DNA of 46,841 bases from Calditrichales bacterium (GTDB lineage: Bacteria; Calditrichota; Calditrichia; Calditrichales; J004), in assembly GCA_015493745.1 (NCBI GenBank), contig WGCN01000161.1, forward strand, positions 1 through 46,841, in the 5' to 3' direction. Shown piece after piece: positions 1 to 8,549 of this stretch. Below the pieces are notes generated by a model. It ran no database searches. It saw nothing but the letters and a program-made list of their open reading frames with translations, and was not told the DNA's origin. Both the position numbers and the translations under genes were made by a program. How positions within the stretch are numbered: the stretch's first letter is position 1; every line of letters begins with the position of its first letter.

Positions 1-82
1 AAAAGAATAAGCTAATAAGCTCCAAGGGTGTTCCTGTCCCCTTTTTCTACTAAGGTTTACTCACAGGAAATAAGGTTTTATA
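1..82 (+). repeat. ~80-nt element repeat, direct copy 1
   Basis: Aligned with 749-829 this copy differs at about 6 of the first 60 positions. Shared blocks are ATAAGCTAATAAGCTC at 7-22 and TGTCCCCTTTTTCTACTAAG at 35-54. It lies directly upstream of the transposase ribosome-binding site and may be the left recognition end of the element. The similarity fades after about position 60. Confidence 0.7.
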
Positions 83-115
83 TTTATGCATATCGGCAAA
101 ATAGGAAGGCTCACG

Positions 116-571
116 ATGAAAGTCGAATTCAACAACCTTTTTACTCATTTTATTTTCACAACCTTGCACCGGGAGCCATTGATTCCAGAAAAGAATCGCA
201 CACGTATTGAAAAATATATAACAGGCATTGTAAACAATAACAATTCTAAACTCTATGCTATTTACGCCAACCCGGAACACGTCCATTTTCTTGTTTCGCG
301 CTCACCGGCAATTTCCGAAGAGCAGCTGGCCACAACCATTGCCTTAAGTAGCGCACGATTTATAAATGAGCATAATCTGGCCAAAACTAATTTTGCCTGG
401 CAGTTAACTGCATCCGCGTTTTCTGTTTCTAAGTCGGATGTTGACAGAGTTTGCAAATATATTTTAAATCAACCCAATCATCACAAAAAAGTTACCTTTG
501 CCGAGGAGTATCAACAGTTTATCAGGCACTATCAGGAAACCTTGGAACGGAACAAAGCAAGCAAGGCATAA
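116..571 (+). CDS. IS200-like Y1 (HUH) transposase
   Basis: Encodes a 151-aa single-domain Y1 transposase, a family that cuts and joins single-stranded DNA through a covalent 5-prime phosphotyrosine intermediate. The metal-binding HUH motif is visible as H55-V-H57 in PEHVHFLV. The likely nucleophile is Y115 in CKYILNQPNHH, a block typical of this family. The N-terminal LFTHFIFTTLHREPLI and the ending FAEEY also match. The ATG at 116 is chosen because AGGAAGG (103-109) sits six bases upstream; an in-frame ATG at 86 has no such site. The protein looks intact, with no frameshift. The repeats on both sides suggest a REP-associated (RAYT) or IS200-type element. The family is clear; the subgroup is inferred. 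Confidence 0.88.
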   Translation: MKVEFNNLFTHFIFTTLHREPLIPEKNRTRIEKYITGIVNNNNSKLYAIYANPEHVHFLVSRSPAISEEQLATTIALSSARFINEHNLAKTNFAWQLTASAFSVSKSDVDRVCKYILNQPNHHKKVTFAEEYQQFIRHYQETLERNKASKA

Positions 572-660
572 AATCCCTTTGCTGCTACAACCATGCCTAT
601 ATGCCTACTTAGAATTTTTATTTAATAAGCGGACACAAATTAATTCCTCCGGCCGGCATA

Positions 661-738
661 ATGTAACCTTATTTTCTCCCCTAACCTTAGTAGAAAACAA
701 AGCCCGAAAAAAGAAAAAGCTTATTACCTTATTATCAT
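661..738 (-). repeat. ~80-nt element repeat, inverted diverged copy
   Basis: Read on the minus strand this stretch gives AATAAGGTAATAAGCT followed about 20 nt later by TTTTCTACTAAGGTTAGGGG. These match the two conserved blocks of the direct copies in the same order and similar spacing; the middle is diverged. With 1-82 it brackets the transposase as an inverted pair, and with 749-829 it forms a long inverted repeat with a short spacer that could extrude as a cruciform. The rest of 572-972 shows no gene. Confidence 0.6.
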
Positions 739-748
739 CCCATTAATG

Positions 749-829
749 AAAAAAATAAGCTAATAAGCTCCCGGGGTGTTCATGTCCCCTTTTTCTACTA
801 AGCTTTGCTTAGGGGAATATGGTCTTATA
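749..829 (+). repeat. ~80-nt element repeat, direct copy 2
   Basis: Second direct copy, about 90% identical to 1-60 over its first 60 nt, then weakly similar up to a shared CTTATA/TTTATA end. A GGGACAG at 850-856 could pair with CTGTCCC of the left copy. It may mark the right end of the element or a solo target/REP-like copy left by a second event. Confidence 0.7.
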
Positions 830-972
830 CCGGCAATTTTCTTTACCCCAGGGACAGATTAAATTAAACAACCCACACGGCCCCCTCCTTCATTAATTCA
901 TGCCGGAAGGGATGAAAAAACAGTTTTACACCTCCGGGGAAACGCCCCGCTCACTCCGTGGCGCCTCAATCC

Positions 973-2433
973 CTACAAGGTATTTTCACTCAACCTTTTT
1001 TTAGTCACCGCTGCCACCGTACCGGCCAGGAAGAGCAGTCCCACCAGGTTGGGGAAAGCCATCAGCGCATTGCCGATATTACCCAGATTCCAGACGATGT
1101 TCAGATACTCCAGACTTTCACCGGCGATCGGCGTGATGATGGCCCCGATAAACAAAAAGGCGATAAAGGTATAACGGAAAGGCAATATGACCTTGTTGCC
1201 CCCCAGGAATTCGATACACTTTTCCCCGTAATACGACCAGCCTATCAGCGTGGTATAGCCGAAAATAAAGGATGATACGGCGATAATGGTACCGCCCAGT
1301 CCAAAGGGGATAACGCTGTCGAAAGCCTGTTGGGTAACCAGAATGCTGGTGATGTTACCTTCCACGCCCGAACCGCGCCAGGCCTGGGTATACTGATAGG
1401 CGCCCGTCAGAACGATGGTCAGCGTGGTCATGGTATTAACCAGAATAGTGTCGATAAAGACCCCGGTCATGGCGATAAAACCGTTTTTAACCGGCTCATC
1501 GGAAGCCGACGCCCCCTGGGCAATGGCCGCCGATCCCAGACCGGCCTCGTTGGAAAGCAGCCCGCGACTGACGCCGTTTTGTATAGCCAGCCCCACCGTG
1601 GCCCCCACCAGCGGTTGAAAGCCAAAAGCCGATTTAAATATCAGCACATAGGCGGCGGGAATCTGATCCACATTGGCCAGAATAACCCACAGGGAAAAGA
1701 AAATATAAAAGATGATCATGGCCGGCACCAGCTTTTCCGACACCCGGCCGATTTTCTTGATGCCGCCGATGATAACCATGCCCACCAACAGGGCGATAAT
1801 GGCCCCGATAACATAATAATACATGGCCGGTGCCTGATCCCCGGAAACACCGTCATGCAAATACAGGTTAAAGGTGTTGGCCAGCGAGGCGGTCATGCTG
1901 TTGGACTGGGCCATATTACCCGTGCCTATCAAACAGGCGATGACGCCAAACACGGCAAAAGCCGACCCCAGAATGTGACCCAGTTTTTTATTTTTAAGAC
2001 CGTTCTTCACATAGTACATCGGGCCACCGGCCATGGTGCCGTTTTCAGCGACCTCGCGGTATTTGACCCCCAAAAAGCCCTCGGCATATTTGGTGGCCAT
2101 GCCGAACAGGCCGGCAATCCACATAAACACCGGTGCGCCCGGGCCGCCGATGGCAATGGCCGTGGCCACCCCGGCAATATTCCCGTTACCCACCGTGGCC
2201 GCCAGCGCCGTCATCAGAGCCGCAAAGGGGGAGATATCCCCGTGACCTTCATCGGAGCGCGATTCCTTGGAAAATATCAATTTCAGCGAATACCACAGCT
2301 TTGTAAACTGCAAACCGCGGGTAACAAAAGTCAGCACAATACCTGTCATCAGCAGCAGGCCGATCATACCCGGCCCCCACATGATGTTGTCCAGCCAGGT
2401 GGTAAAATTCAATACCTTATCGAAAAAAGTCAT
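973..2433 (-). CDS. Sodium:alanine symporter family (AGCS) transporter
   Basis: A 486-aa inner-membrane protein of the alanine/glycine:cation symporter family (AgcS, DagA, AlsT), which imports small neutral amino acids with Na+. The family signature GNGNIAGVATAIAIGGPGAP is visible near residue 82, followed by the conserved VSRGLLSNEAGLGSAAIAQG block near residue 290. About ten or eleven hydrophobic segments fill the protein, a usual length for the family. The ATG at 2433 has GAGAGG a few bases upstream. It follows the NSS transporter by 20 bp and is probably cotranscribed with it. The exact amino acid cannot be read from the sequence. Downstream, a short GC hairpin (about 939-955) with a distant T-run is only a weak terminator candidate. 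Confidence 0.93.
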   Translation of the reverse strand: MTFFDKVLNFTTWLDNIMWGPGMIGLLLMTGIVLTFVTRGLQFTKLWYSLKLIFSKESRSDEGHGDISPFAALMTALAATVGNGNIAGVATAIAIGGPGAPVFMWIAGLFGMATKYAEGFLGVKYREVAENGTMAGGPMYYVKNGLKNKKLGHILGSAFAVFGVIACLIGTGNMAQSNSMTASLANTFNLYLHDGVSGDQAPAMYYYVIGAIIALLVGMVIIGGIKKIGRVSEKLVPAMIIFYIFFSLWVILANVDQIPAAYVLIFKSAFGFQPLVGATVGLAIQNGVSRGLLSNEAGLGSAAIAQGASASDEPVKNGFIAMTGVFIDTILVNTMTTLTIVLTGAYQYTQAWRGSGVEGNITSILVTQQAFDSVIPFGLGGTIIAVSSFIFGYTTLIGWSYYGEKCIEFLGGNKVILPFRYTFIAFLFIGAIITPIAGESLEYLNIVWNLGNIGNALMAFPNLVGLLFLAGTVAAVTKKRLSENTL

Positions 2434-2453
2434 AAGAGCCTCTCAGATCTGTG

Positions 2454-3797
2454 TTAGAATATGTGGACGGTGTTTAACAAAACCAGCAAAATCACAACCG
2501 GAATGACATAGCGGATAATAAAACTCCATAGCCAGCGTGTTTTTCTAAAAAAAGGCGCGCCCTGTTCAATCTCATCCGAGGCCCTATCAACCCCCCACAC
2601 CCAGCCGACGAAAATACTCAATGATATGGCGCCGACGGCCAGGGCGATATCACCAAAGAGGAAACTCATCTGGCTTAGAAAATCCGGCCCGGTATAGGAA
2701 GCGGGAATCAGACCGAAGTTGGTAAAGAAGTCATTGGCCCCTTGCGAAAGCGCCGAGGGGATCCCCAACAACAGGGTAAAACCGGCCACGCCCCAGACGA
2801 TCTTTTTACGATCCACTTTGTGATCATCGATCATATAGGAAACCGGTACTTCCAGCAGAGAAATCGTTGAAGTGAGCGCGGCCACCGAAAGCAAAACAAA
2901 AAAGAGGGAACCCACAATAAGTCCGCCGGGCATTTCCAGAAACATTTCCGGCAAGATCACAAACACCAGCGCCGGACCCGCTGCCGGGTCTTTACCCATG
3001 GCAAACAGGGCGGGAAAAATAATCAGACCGGCAAACAAGGCGATCAGGGTATCGAATATGGCCACACTGACGCTGGAGGTGATCAGATTATCGTTTTTAC
3101 TGAGATAACTGCCGTAGGTGATCATGGTACCCATACCCAGGCTCAGCGAGAAAAAAGCCTGCCCCAGGGCGGCCAAAAGCGTACGACCGGTGATTTTGGA
3201 AAAATCGGGTTTCAGATAAAATTCCAGACCTTTGGAAGCGCCGTCCAGGGTTAAGGAATAAACCACCAGACTCAGCAGTAAAATAAAAAAAATGGGCATC
3301 AGGATTTTTGACCATTTTTCAATACCTTCGGAAACACCCTTTTGCACAATAAGCGTGGTGATTAACACAAACAGGACAAAGAGAAAAACTTCGCCTCCCG
3401 GATCCGCCACAAAGGCGCTGAAATCACCCACATTTCCGGTAAACATCTTATAGATATAGGCCACCGTCCAACCGGCGATAACCGCATAAAAGGAAAGGAT
3501 GCCCACTCCGGTGATGACCCCGAGGAAACCGGCCAGGCGCCAAAAACTTTTGGGCCGTATTTTATTTATGGCGCCCACGGGATTTTTTTGAGTGGCCCTT
3601 CCCAGGGAGAGTTCGGCAAACATATAGGGCAGACCGATAAGGATGACAAAAATTATGTAAAAGAAAACAAAGGCGCCACCGCCATTTTCACCCACGACAT
3701 AGGGGAACCGCCATATATTACCTAAGCCGATGGCCGAACCGGCCGCGGCCATAATAAAACCGATCTTCGAATTCCATTGGCCTCTTGGTGCACTCAT
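2454..3797 (-). CDS. Sodium-dependent transporter, NSS (SNF) family
   Basis: A 447-aa neurotransmitter:sodium symporter family protein with the LeuT fold. The N-terminal GSAIGLGNIWRFPYVVGENG block is the hallmark of the family: it carries the unwound TM1 that binds Na+ and substrate. The length and about 11 membrane segments match short bacterial members such as MhsT. The substrate is probably an amino acid, but its identity is open. The ATG at 3797 is preceded by GAGGAGGA with nine bases spacing. The gene is first in a two-gene operon with the AGCS symporter, so the pair may share an amino-acid uptake role. The 3798-3975 region upstream is AT-rich and probably contains the promoter, but no boxes can be assigned with confidence. 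Confidence 0.93.
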   Translation of the reverse strand: MSAPRGQWNSKIGFIMAAAGSAIGLGNIWRFPYVVGENGGGAFVFFYIIFVILIGLPYMFAELSLGRATQKNPVGAINKIRPKSFWRLAGFLGVITGVGILSFYAVIAGWTVAYIYKMFTGNVGDFSAFVADPGGEVFLFVLFVLITTLIVQKGVSEGIEKWSKILMPIFFILLLSLVVYSLTLDGASKGLEFYLKPDFSKITGRTLLAALGQAFFSLSLGMGTMITYGSYLSKNDNLITSSVSVAIFDTLIALFAGLIIFPALFAMGKDPAAGPALVFVILPEMFLEMPGGLIVGSLFFVLLSVAALTSTISLLEVPVSYMIDDHKVDRKKIVWGVAGFTLLLGIPSALSQGANDFFTNFGLIPASYTGPDFLSQMSFLFGDIALAVGAISLSIFVGWVWGVDRASDEIEQGAPFFRKTRWLWSFIIRYVIPVVILLVLLNTVHIF

Positions 3798-3975
3798 GGA
3801 TATACATCCTCCTCTATGAACTGTGGAAGTGAGTTAAGCGTGGCAGCTGAAACTTGCCATGAAAGATTAGAATATAAATAAAAATACAAATAATTAAAAT
3901 GTAACTTAGGAAAACGGGGGGTTTTATTAAAGAATTGTCAAAATTATTTACATTTTTACGTTAAAAACGGGAATT

Positions 3976-4013
3976 TAAAAAAATACCCGGTCTCTTTCGC
4001 AAAAGAACCGGGT
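3976..4013 (-). terminator. Rho-independent terminator after CHASE2 cyclase operon
   Basis: On the minus strand ACCCGGT pairs with ACCGGGT (3985-4013), extended by CTTT/AAAG around a TGCG loop, and is followed directly by ATTTTTTT (3984-3976). It starts seven bases after the cyclase stop codon and marks the end of the four-gene operon. It also separates that operon from the transporter pair. Confidence 0.9.
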
Positions 4014-4020
4014 ACCGAAA

Positions 4021-6177
4021 CTATTTTGTGGTCATGGTAAACACGCCGTCCCAATCCGGGCCGGGGTCATTCAATTTAAACTCCAGACAGCGTTTACGGT
4101 ATAATTTGGATGGCATGTCATTCTCCCTGAGGGAAAGACAGTACTCAAAGAACTCGATTGCTTCATTCCAGGAGCGTTTACGGTAGGCTTCTATACCACG
4201 CTGATAAACCGACAACATTTCCAGATGAGTGGAGTCCAGCGTCTGACCGCGCTCGGCAATCAGTTCAAACACCTCGATGGGCTGCTCCTTACCCTTCACC
4301 CGGATCAGATCCAGGGGCCGGGTATAAAAGTCATTTTTAACATAGGCATTGGTAAACTCGCTGATCATGATAAAGGTGCCGTATTGTTTGTTGGCCCCTT
4401 CCAGCCGCGAGGCCAGATTAACATGATCCCCCATGACCGTATAGTCGAAAACGGTTTGTGAGCCCATATTGCCTACAATCATTTCACCGGTATTGATACC
4501 GATGCGGGCTTCCAGTTGCGGCCGACCTTCCTTTTTCCACTGCTTACGCATTTCTACCAGCTTTTCCTGCATGCGCAGAGCCACGCGGCACGCTACCTGC
4601 GGATGGTCCTCAAAGGGAACCGGTACACCAAACTCAGCCATGATGGCGTCACCTTCATATTTATCGATGATACCGTTATGCTCCATAACAATGTTGGTCA
4701 TGGCCGTCAGATACTCATTTAGCAATATGACCAGTTCGGCCGGACTCAACTTCTCCGAAATCGACGTAAAACCGGCCACATCGGAGAACATAACGGAAAC
4801 CACCCTTTCTACACCACCCAATTGCAGTTTTTCGGGGTTGGCCACGATATCCTGCACCACTTTTTCCGGAACATACTGGGCGAAGGCGCCGCGCAGCATG
4901 CGTTTTTCCTGCTGGGTTTGTAAATAGTGATATAGGATATGCCCCATATAGGCAAAACCGACCACCACGGTGGGGAAGACCATTTCAATGATCAGGTTGA
5001 ATCCGGAAAAAAGATAGATGGCACTGACCACAAAAACCACAAAACCGGCAAAGACGGCCGCCGCCGACCACAAGGTGGGTAAAAAGCGGGTAGCCAGAAA
5101 AGTCAGTAACAGAGCCAGAAGAATATTGCCTATGGTCAGGGCATCCGGGACGCGGCGCAGAAAACGATTCTGCAACATGGTCAACAGCGCATTGGCGTGG
5201 ATTTCCACCCCGGGCATTTCCACCTTGGCCATGATGCTGTCATTTCCGCCGGCATCGAGGAAGGGTGTCGGAAAGTTATCATGCAATTCCTGCATGGTGG
5301 AGCCGATCAGCACAATCTTGTCCTTGAGGATACCGGAATACTTTAACCCCGGACTGATACCGAATTCCGGATCGCCGGGATCATCAAAGACATCCAGATC
5401 ATAGTCATCCAAAAGGTCAAAATCCTCGGTATCCAGGATATTGTCAAAAGAGTAATTGGGAAAGGAATAGGCCGGTCCGATAAAGTTCACCAGCATGCTC
5501 GAATAATCATATTTGGGAATGGTCAGCGTACCGATATGGAAGCTCTTCTCATCGGAAGTCAGCAGGGCATCTTCCTGATCCGTATATATTTTATATATCA
5601 TGGCCGCGAAGGAACTATAGAGCGAGTCCCTATGGACATCACTTACGATATAACGACGGTAAAAACCGTCCAGATCAGACTCCAGGGATACCAGTCCCCA
5701 ATGGGACCTGGGTGTTATAAACTTCTCATAGGGAGGTATTACCGTGCTTTTGGAATAGCCCTGCTCAAAGGTGCGCGATATCTTTCCCGCCAATACAATA
5801 TTATCGTAAGTGTTCAGAACATCACGAAGCTCATCATCCTTTTCGGCACCGTATTTGTCCGGTTGATCAAATATAACGTCCACGCCGATCGCCTTAACGC
5901 CGGCCTCGTTTAAATTGCGTAAAACATGGGCAAAGTAAGATCGCGGCCAGGGCCAGCGATGGGGGGTGGACTCATCGGACTGGTCATCTATTTTGATAAT
6001 GACAATCGGATTGTCTTCAATCTCCAACGGGCCGCGCAGACCAAAACGCATATCGAGCGATTTGAGCTCCAGGGTCTGGAAAGAGGTGGTATTGGAGAGG
6101 AACAGGGCGGCCAGGACCGACAGGACACTCACCCCGATAACAACCACCCACTCCGGCATTTTTGTCTTTTTATTCAT
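4021..6177 (-). CDS. CHASE2-domain class III adenylate cyclase
   Basis: A 718-aa membrane sensor enzyme. Residues ~10-28 form one membrane segment, ~35-345 a periplasmic CHASE2 domain (IVIIKIDDQS start, then GVDVIFD), ~350-430 three membrane helices, and ~456-640 the cytoplasmic cyclase domain. Catalytic residues are intact: metal-binding D466 (FSDVAGFTS) and D510 (KYEGDAIMAEFG), adenine-selecting K506 and D584 (VMGDHVNLASRLE), and transition-state N587 and R591. This predicts ATP to cAMP rather than cGMP. Residues ~645-700 look like a TPR-type helical pair, an unusual tail. The gene is last in an operon with a barrel protein, a FecR protein and a secreted protein, suggesting that it turns an envelope signal into cAMP. 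A terminator follows at 3976-4013. Confidence 0.93.
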   Translation of the reverse strand: MNKKTKMPEWVVVIGVSVLSVLAALFLSNTTSFQTLELKSLDMRFGLRGPLEIEDNPIVIIKIDDQSDESTPHRWPWPRSYFAHVLRNLNEAGVKAIGVDVIFDQPDKYGAEKDDELRDVLNTYDNIVLAGKISRTFEQGYSKSTVIPPYEKFITPRSHWGLVSLESDLDGFYRRYIVSDVHRDSLYSSFAAMIYKIYTDQEDALLTSDEKSFHIGTLTIPKYDYSSMLVNFIGPAYSFPNYSFDNILDTEDFDLLDDYDLDVFDDPGDPEFGISPGLKYSGILKDKIVLIGSTMQELHDNFPTPFLDAGGNDSIMAKVEMPGVEIHANALLTMLQNRFLRRVPDALTIGNILLALLLTFLATRFLPTLWSAAAVFAGFVVFVVSAIYLFSGFNLIIEMVFPTVVVGFAYMGHILYHYLQTQQEKRMLRGAFAQYVPEKVVQDIVANPEKLQLGGVERVVSVMFSDVAGFTSISEKLSPAELVILLNEYLTAMTNIVMEHNGIIDKYEGDAIMAEFGVPVPFEDHPQVACRVALRMQEKLVEMRKQWKKEGRPQLEARIGINTGEMIVGNMGSQTVFDYTVMGDHVNLASRLEGANKQYGTFIMISEFTNAYVKNDFYTRPLDLIRVKGKEQPIEVFELIAERGQTLDSTHLEMLSVYQRGIEAYRKRSWNEAIEFFEYCLSLRENDMPSKLYRKRCLEFKLNDPGPDWDGVFTMTTK

Positions 6178-6185
6178 AAAGCGTA

Positions 6186-8531
6186 CTACAAGGTTATGTC
6201 ATAGCGGGCGTTAATAATCGTATCTTTCCAGTCGACACCGGCCAGACTGCTATAGTCGATATAGTCAAAACGCAGTGACAAAGCCCCCATCTTTTCCGAT
6301 CGCATATAAACACCGGCGGCATAATTTAAACGGTTGTAGTCCTGAGCCCCGCCGGAAATTTGCTGAAAGATAATATTGGCAAAAGGCTTGATCTCCATGC
6401 CCCGTCCGGCGCCCTTAAACTGATATTCCACCCCACCGTCATAGCGGGCGATATCGGTAATAGTGGCCGTGGCCCCCGCGCCGAACTCACTTCTGGTTTT
6501 GCTATATCCCAGACGGGTGGTCAGCGGAAAGGGAAAACGGTTGCGTATACCGAAACTGAAAACATTGAAGGATGAGCGGTTATTGAGAGATACCTTGTCA
6601 TCCCGTGCAAAGTTGGAGAAACTAAGCGTAGCCGTATTGCCCAAAGCTCCCGTATCAAAGGAATAGCTTGAGGATACGCCTATGCGTTGCGTGCTGTTAT
6701 CTTCCGGGTATAGCGCGCTGTTGGTGGTATCGGCGTTGTTACTGCGGCTTTGATTGCCGAAACTCAGGGTAAGGCTGGGCAGATTGGAATTGGGAAAGTA
6801 AGACAAGGTCGCCCCAAAATCCTGATTGGCGGTTTCCGCATCTTTCTGGGAAAGATTATCGGTATAGGAATTGAAATAGATATTCATAAAAACCTGATTA
6901 TCGATCAGGCGTATATTGTCCGCAACATAAAACCCGCGCAACCCTTTTAACAGGTAGGGGTTACCGGGAGTGGTATAATCGGCATCAATGGATTTGTAGG
7001 AAACGCGTAACATATGATTGAAATAACTGAAATAAGCGTCAACCTGCATGGCCAGGCCGGGAATGGGGGCCAGCCCCTGAGAAAGAGTCAACAAACCGCT
7101 GGACTCCAGCAAGTCGGCCAGGGATTTGGCGCTGGACGGTAAATCATATTTCTTGGCCAGGGTATCAAAATCCACTTTACCGCGCGCGTTTTTATTATTG
7201 ATGCTGGCCTGCATGCTGGTTTTAACACGAATCCTGTTGTTATCCAGATTAAGGCTTAGGGTTGTCCCCATAACCAGTGATTCACGGGGATTGGCTCCGT
7301 ATTTGATGGAACCGGGGTCTTCCTTACCGTTAATCAGATTCAGTCCCCAGCTAACATAGCGACCAAAGTTAAAAACCGGACGTACCGAAAGAAAGGTTTC
7401 CTTAAAGGTACCGTAGCGGGTAATGGTCGTATCCCCCCCGCTGATAGTGGCCGCGCCCTCAACGGCGGAAGCGGTGGAGCCCAGGCTGACATCCAGATCA
7501 AACCAGGTACTTTTCAGGCCGCCGGAAAAGCCAAGTACACGTCTGTTCCAAAAGGTCAGGGGATCGTAGTTCCCCGAAAAATCACCCCCCTTTATGTAAA
7601 GACGGGTGCGCGGGGAAAAATTATAGGCCAGCAAACCGGAATAACGGGTCGCGTTTTGGGCACTGTAGCCGGGTGTAGAGTTATATTGCAGGCGCAACCC
7701 CATATCCAGATCTTTATAGGAGCCGTCAAAGTTCAGCCCGGCACGGATATAATTATCCTGCACCCGGGCAATATCCTGAAAGCGGTTGTCGAAATAGATA
7801 TTGGTTCTTGAAGTAAAGGCCGCCTCGGTGGCCATGCCGGAACTTACCCGGAAAGACCACTCCTTTTTACCCAACAGGTTGCCCGAGCTGTCGAAAATTT
7901 TAAACTCCACATTGTGGTTACCCGTGCGCATGCGTTTGGGAACCAGCATATATAAATCGCCATCCCTGTCCAAAAGCTGCGAAACATTGACGCCATCGAT
8001 TAAAAAACGGGTGCGCGAGTGATCGATATCGAGATTCTCATCGGGTATGGAAACGGCGATCAGCAACTCATCCTGCGGCACGACATCGGCAGGTTCGGGA
8101 CTGAGGATCAGTATTTCCGCGCCGGCCTGATTGTATGCCCCGCTTTCCCCGGCAATCACTTCAAAGTTCAGGGGATTCCGTTGCGGGTCCTCCGCCGGAT
8201 AAAAGTAGACCTCTCCACTGTACGACTGCATGGCCAGGTAATATTCCACCCGGCCCGGCTGAAGTCTTTTCGTGTTAATATCCGTTGTTAAACTATAGCC
8301 TTCCTGTCTCATGGGAATGGACTGATAATCCATTTCACCCTTCATCCTGTAAAACAGGCGCGCCTCATAGACATCCTGATCAAAGGATAACAGGTTAAAC
8401 TCGATATGCGCTTTTTCTCCGGTAACAACCGGTTGCAGGCTGTTGTGCAGAAACATAGGGACTCCCGCAAACAGTGATACCGACATCACCAGCAAGAACA
8501 TTCCCGCCTTATTAAACAATTTCGATCGCAT
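6186..8531 (-). CDS. Outer-membrane protein: Ig-like domains plus beta-barrel
   Basis: A 781-aa exported protein without a family name that I can assign. A signal peptide covers residues 1 to ~22 (FLLVMSVSLFAGVP). Residues ~35-225 look like two Ig-like beta domains. The second opens with ILSPEPADVVPQDE and contains RFLIDGVNVS. From ~235 to the end there are many short alternating amphipathic strands rich in Y, N, G and S, typical of an outer-membrane beta-barrel. The last strand ends NARYDITL, not the usual terminal F. It starts 18 bp after the FecR gene and ends eight bp before the cyclase start, so it is cotranscribed with both. A role as receptor or anchor for the sensory proteins is inference from position only. 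Confidence 0.8.
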   Translation of the reverse strand: MRSKLFNKAGMFLLVMSVSLFAGVPMFLHNSLQPVVTGEKAHIEFNLLSFDQDVYEARLFYRMKGEMDYQSIPMRQEGYSLTTDINTKRLQPGRVEYYLAMQSYSGEVYFYPAEDPQRNPLNFEVIAGESGAYNQAGAEILILSPEPADVVPQDELLIAVSIPDENLDIDHSRTRFLIDGVNVSQLLDRDGDLYMLVPKRMRTGNHNVEFKIFDSSGNLLGKKEWSFRVSSGMATEAAFTSRTNIYFDNRFQDIARVQDNYIRAGLNFDGSYKDLDMGLRLQYNSTPGYSAQNATRYSGLLAYNFSPRTRLYIKGGDFSGNYDPLTFWNRRVLGFSGGLKSTWFDLDVSLGSTASAVEGAATISGGDTTITRYGTFKETFLSVRPVFNFGRYVSWGLNLINGKEDPGSIKYGANPRESLVMGTTLSLNLDNNRIRVKTSMQASINNKNARGKVDFDTLAKKYDLPSSAKSLADLLESSGLLTLSQGLAPIPGLAMQVDAYFSYFNHMLRVSYKSIDADYTTPGNPYLLKGLRGFYVADNIRLIDNQVFMNIYFNSYTDNLSQKDAETANQDFGATLSYFPNSNLPSLTLSFGNQSRSNNADTTNSALYPEDNSTQRIGVSSSYSFDTGALGNTATLSFSNFARDDKVSLNNRSSFNVFSFGIRNRFPFPLTTRLGYSKTRSEFGAGATATITDIARYDGGVEYQFKGAGRGMEIKPFANIIFQQISGGAQDYNRLNYAAGVYMRSEKMGALSLRFDYIDYSSLAGVDWKDTIINARYDITL

Positions 8532-8549
8532 GTGTACCCCCCGGGGACA

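Larger units (their letters stand above)
1..829 (+). mobile_element. Y1-transposase element with flanking repeats
   Basis: A single HUH/Y1 transposase gene lies between copies of one ~80-nt sequence: a direct copy at 1-82, an inverted diverged copy at 661-738 and a second direct copy at 749-829. This resembles IS200/IS605-type or REP-associated (RAYT) transposase loci, whose enzymes act on subterminal hairpins rather than on classic terminal inverted repeats. There is no accessory gene such as tnpB. The left limit may lie outside the window because copy 1 starts at base 1, so the true ends are not fixed. Confidence 0.55.

Noticed and set aside
1..829. CRISPR array from the repeated 80-nt sequence
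   Set aside because: There are only three copies, one of them inverted, with unequal spacing and a transposase gene between them.
939..955. Terminator after the AGCS gene
   Set aside because: The CGGGG/CCCCG stem is only five bp and the T-run begins more than ten bases later, so it is mentioned only in the gene entry.
1330..2457. Long plus-strand open frame (375 codons)
   Set aside because: It lies antisense to the clear AGCS transporter gene, is rich in Gln, His, Gly and Arg as shadow frames are, and matches no family.
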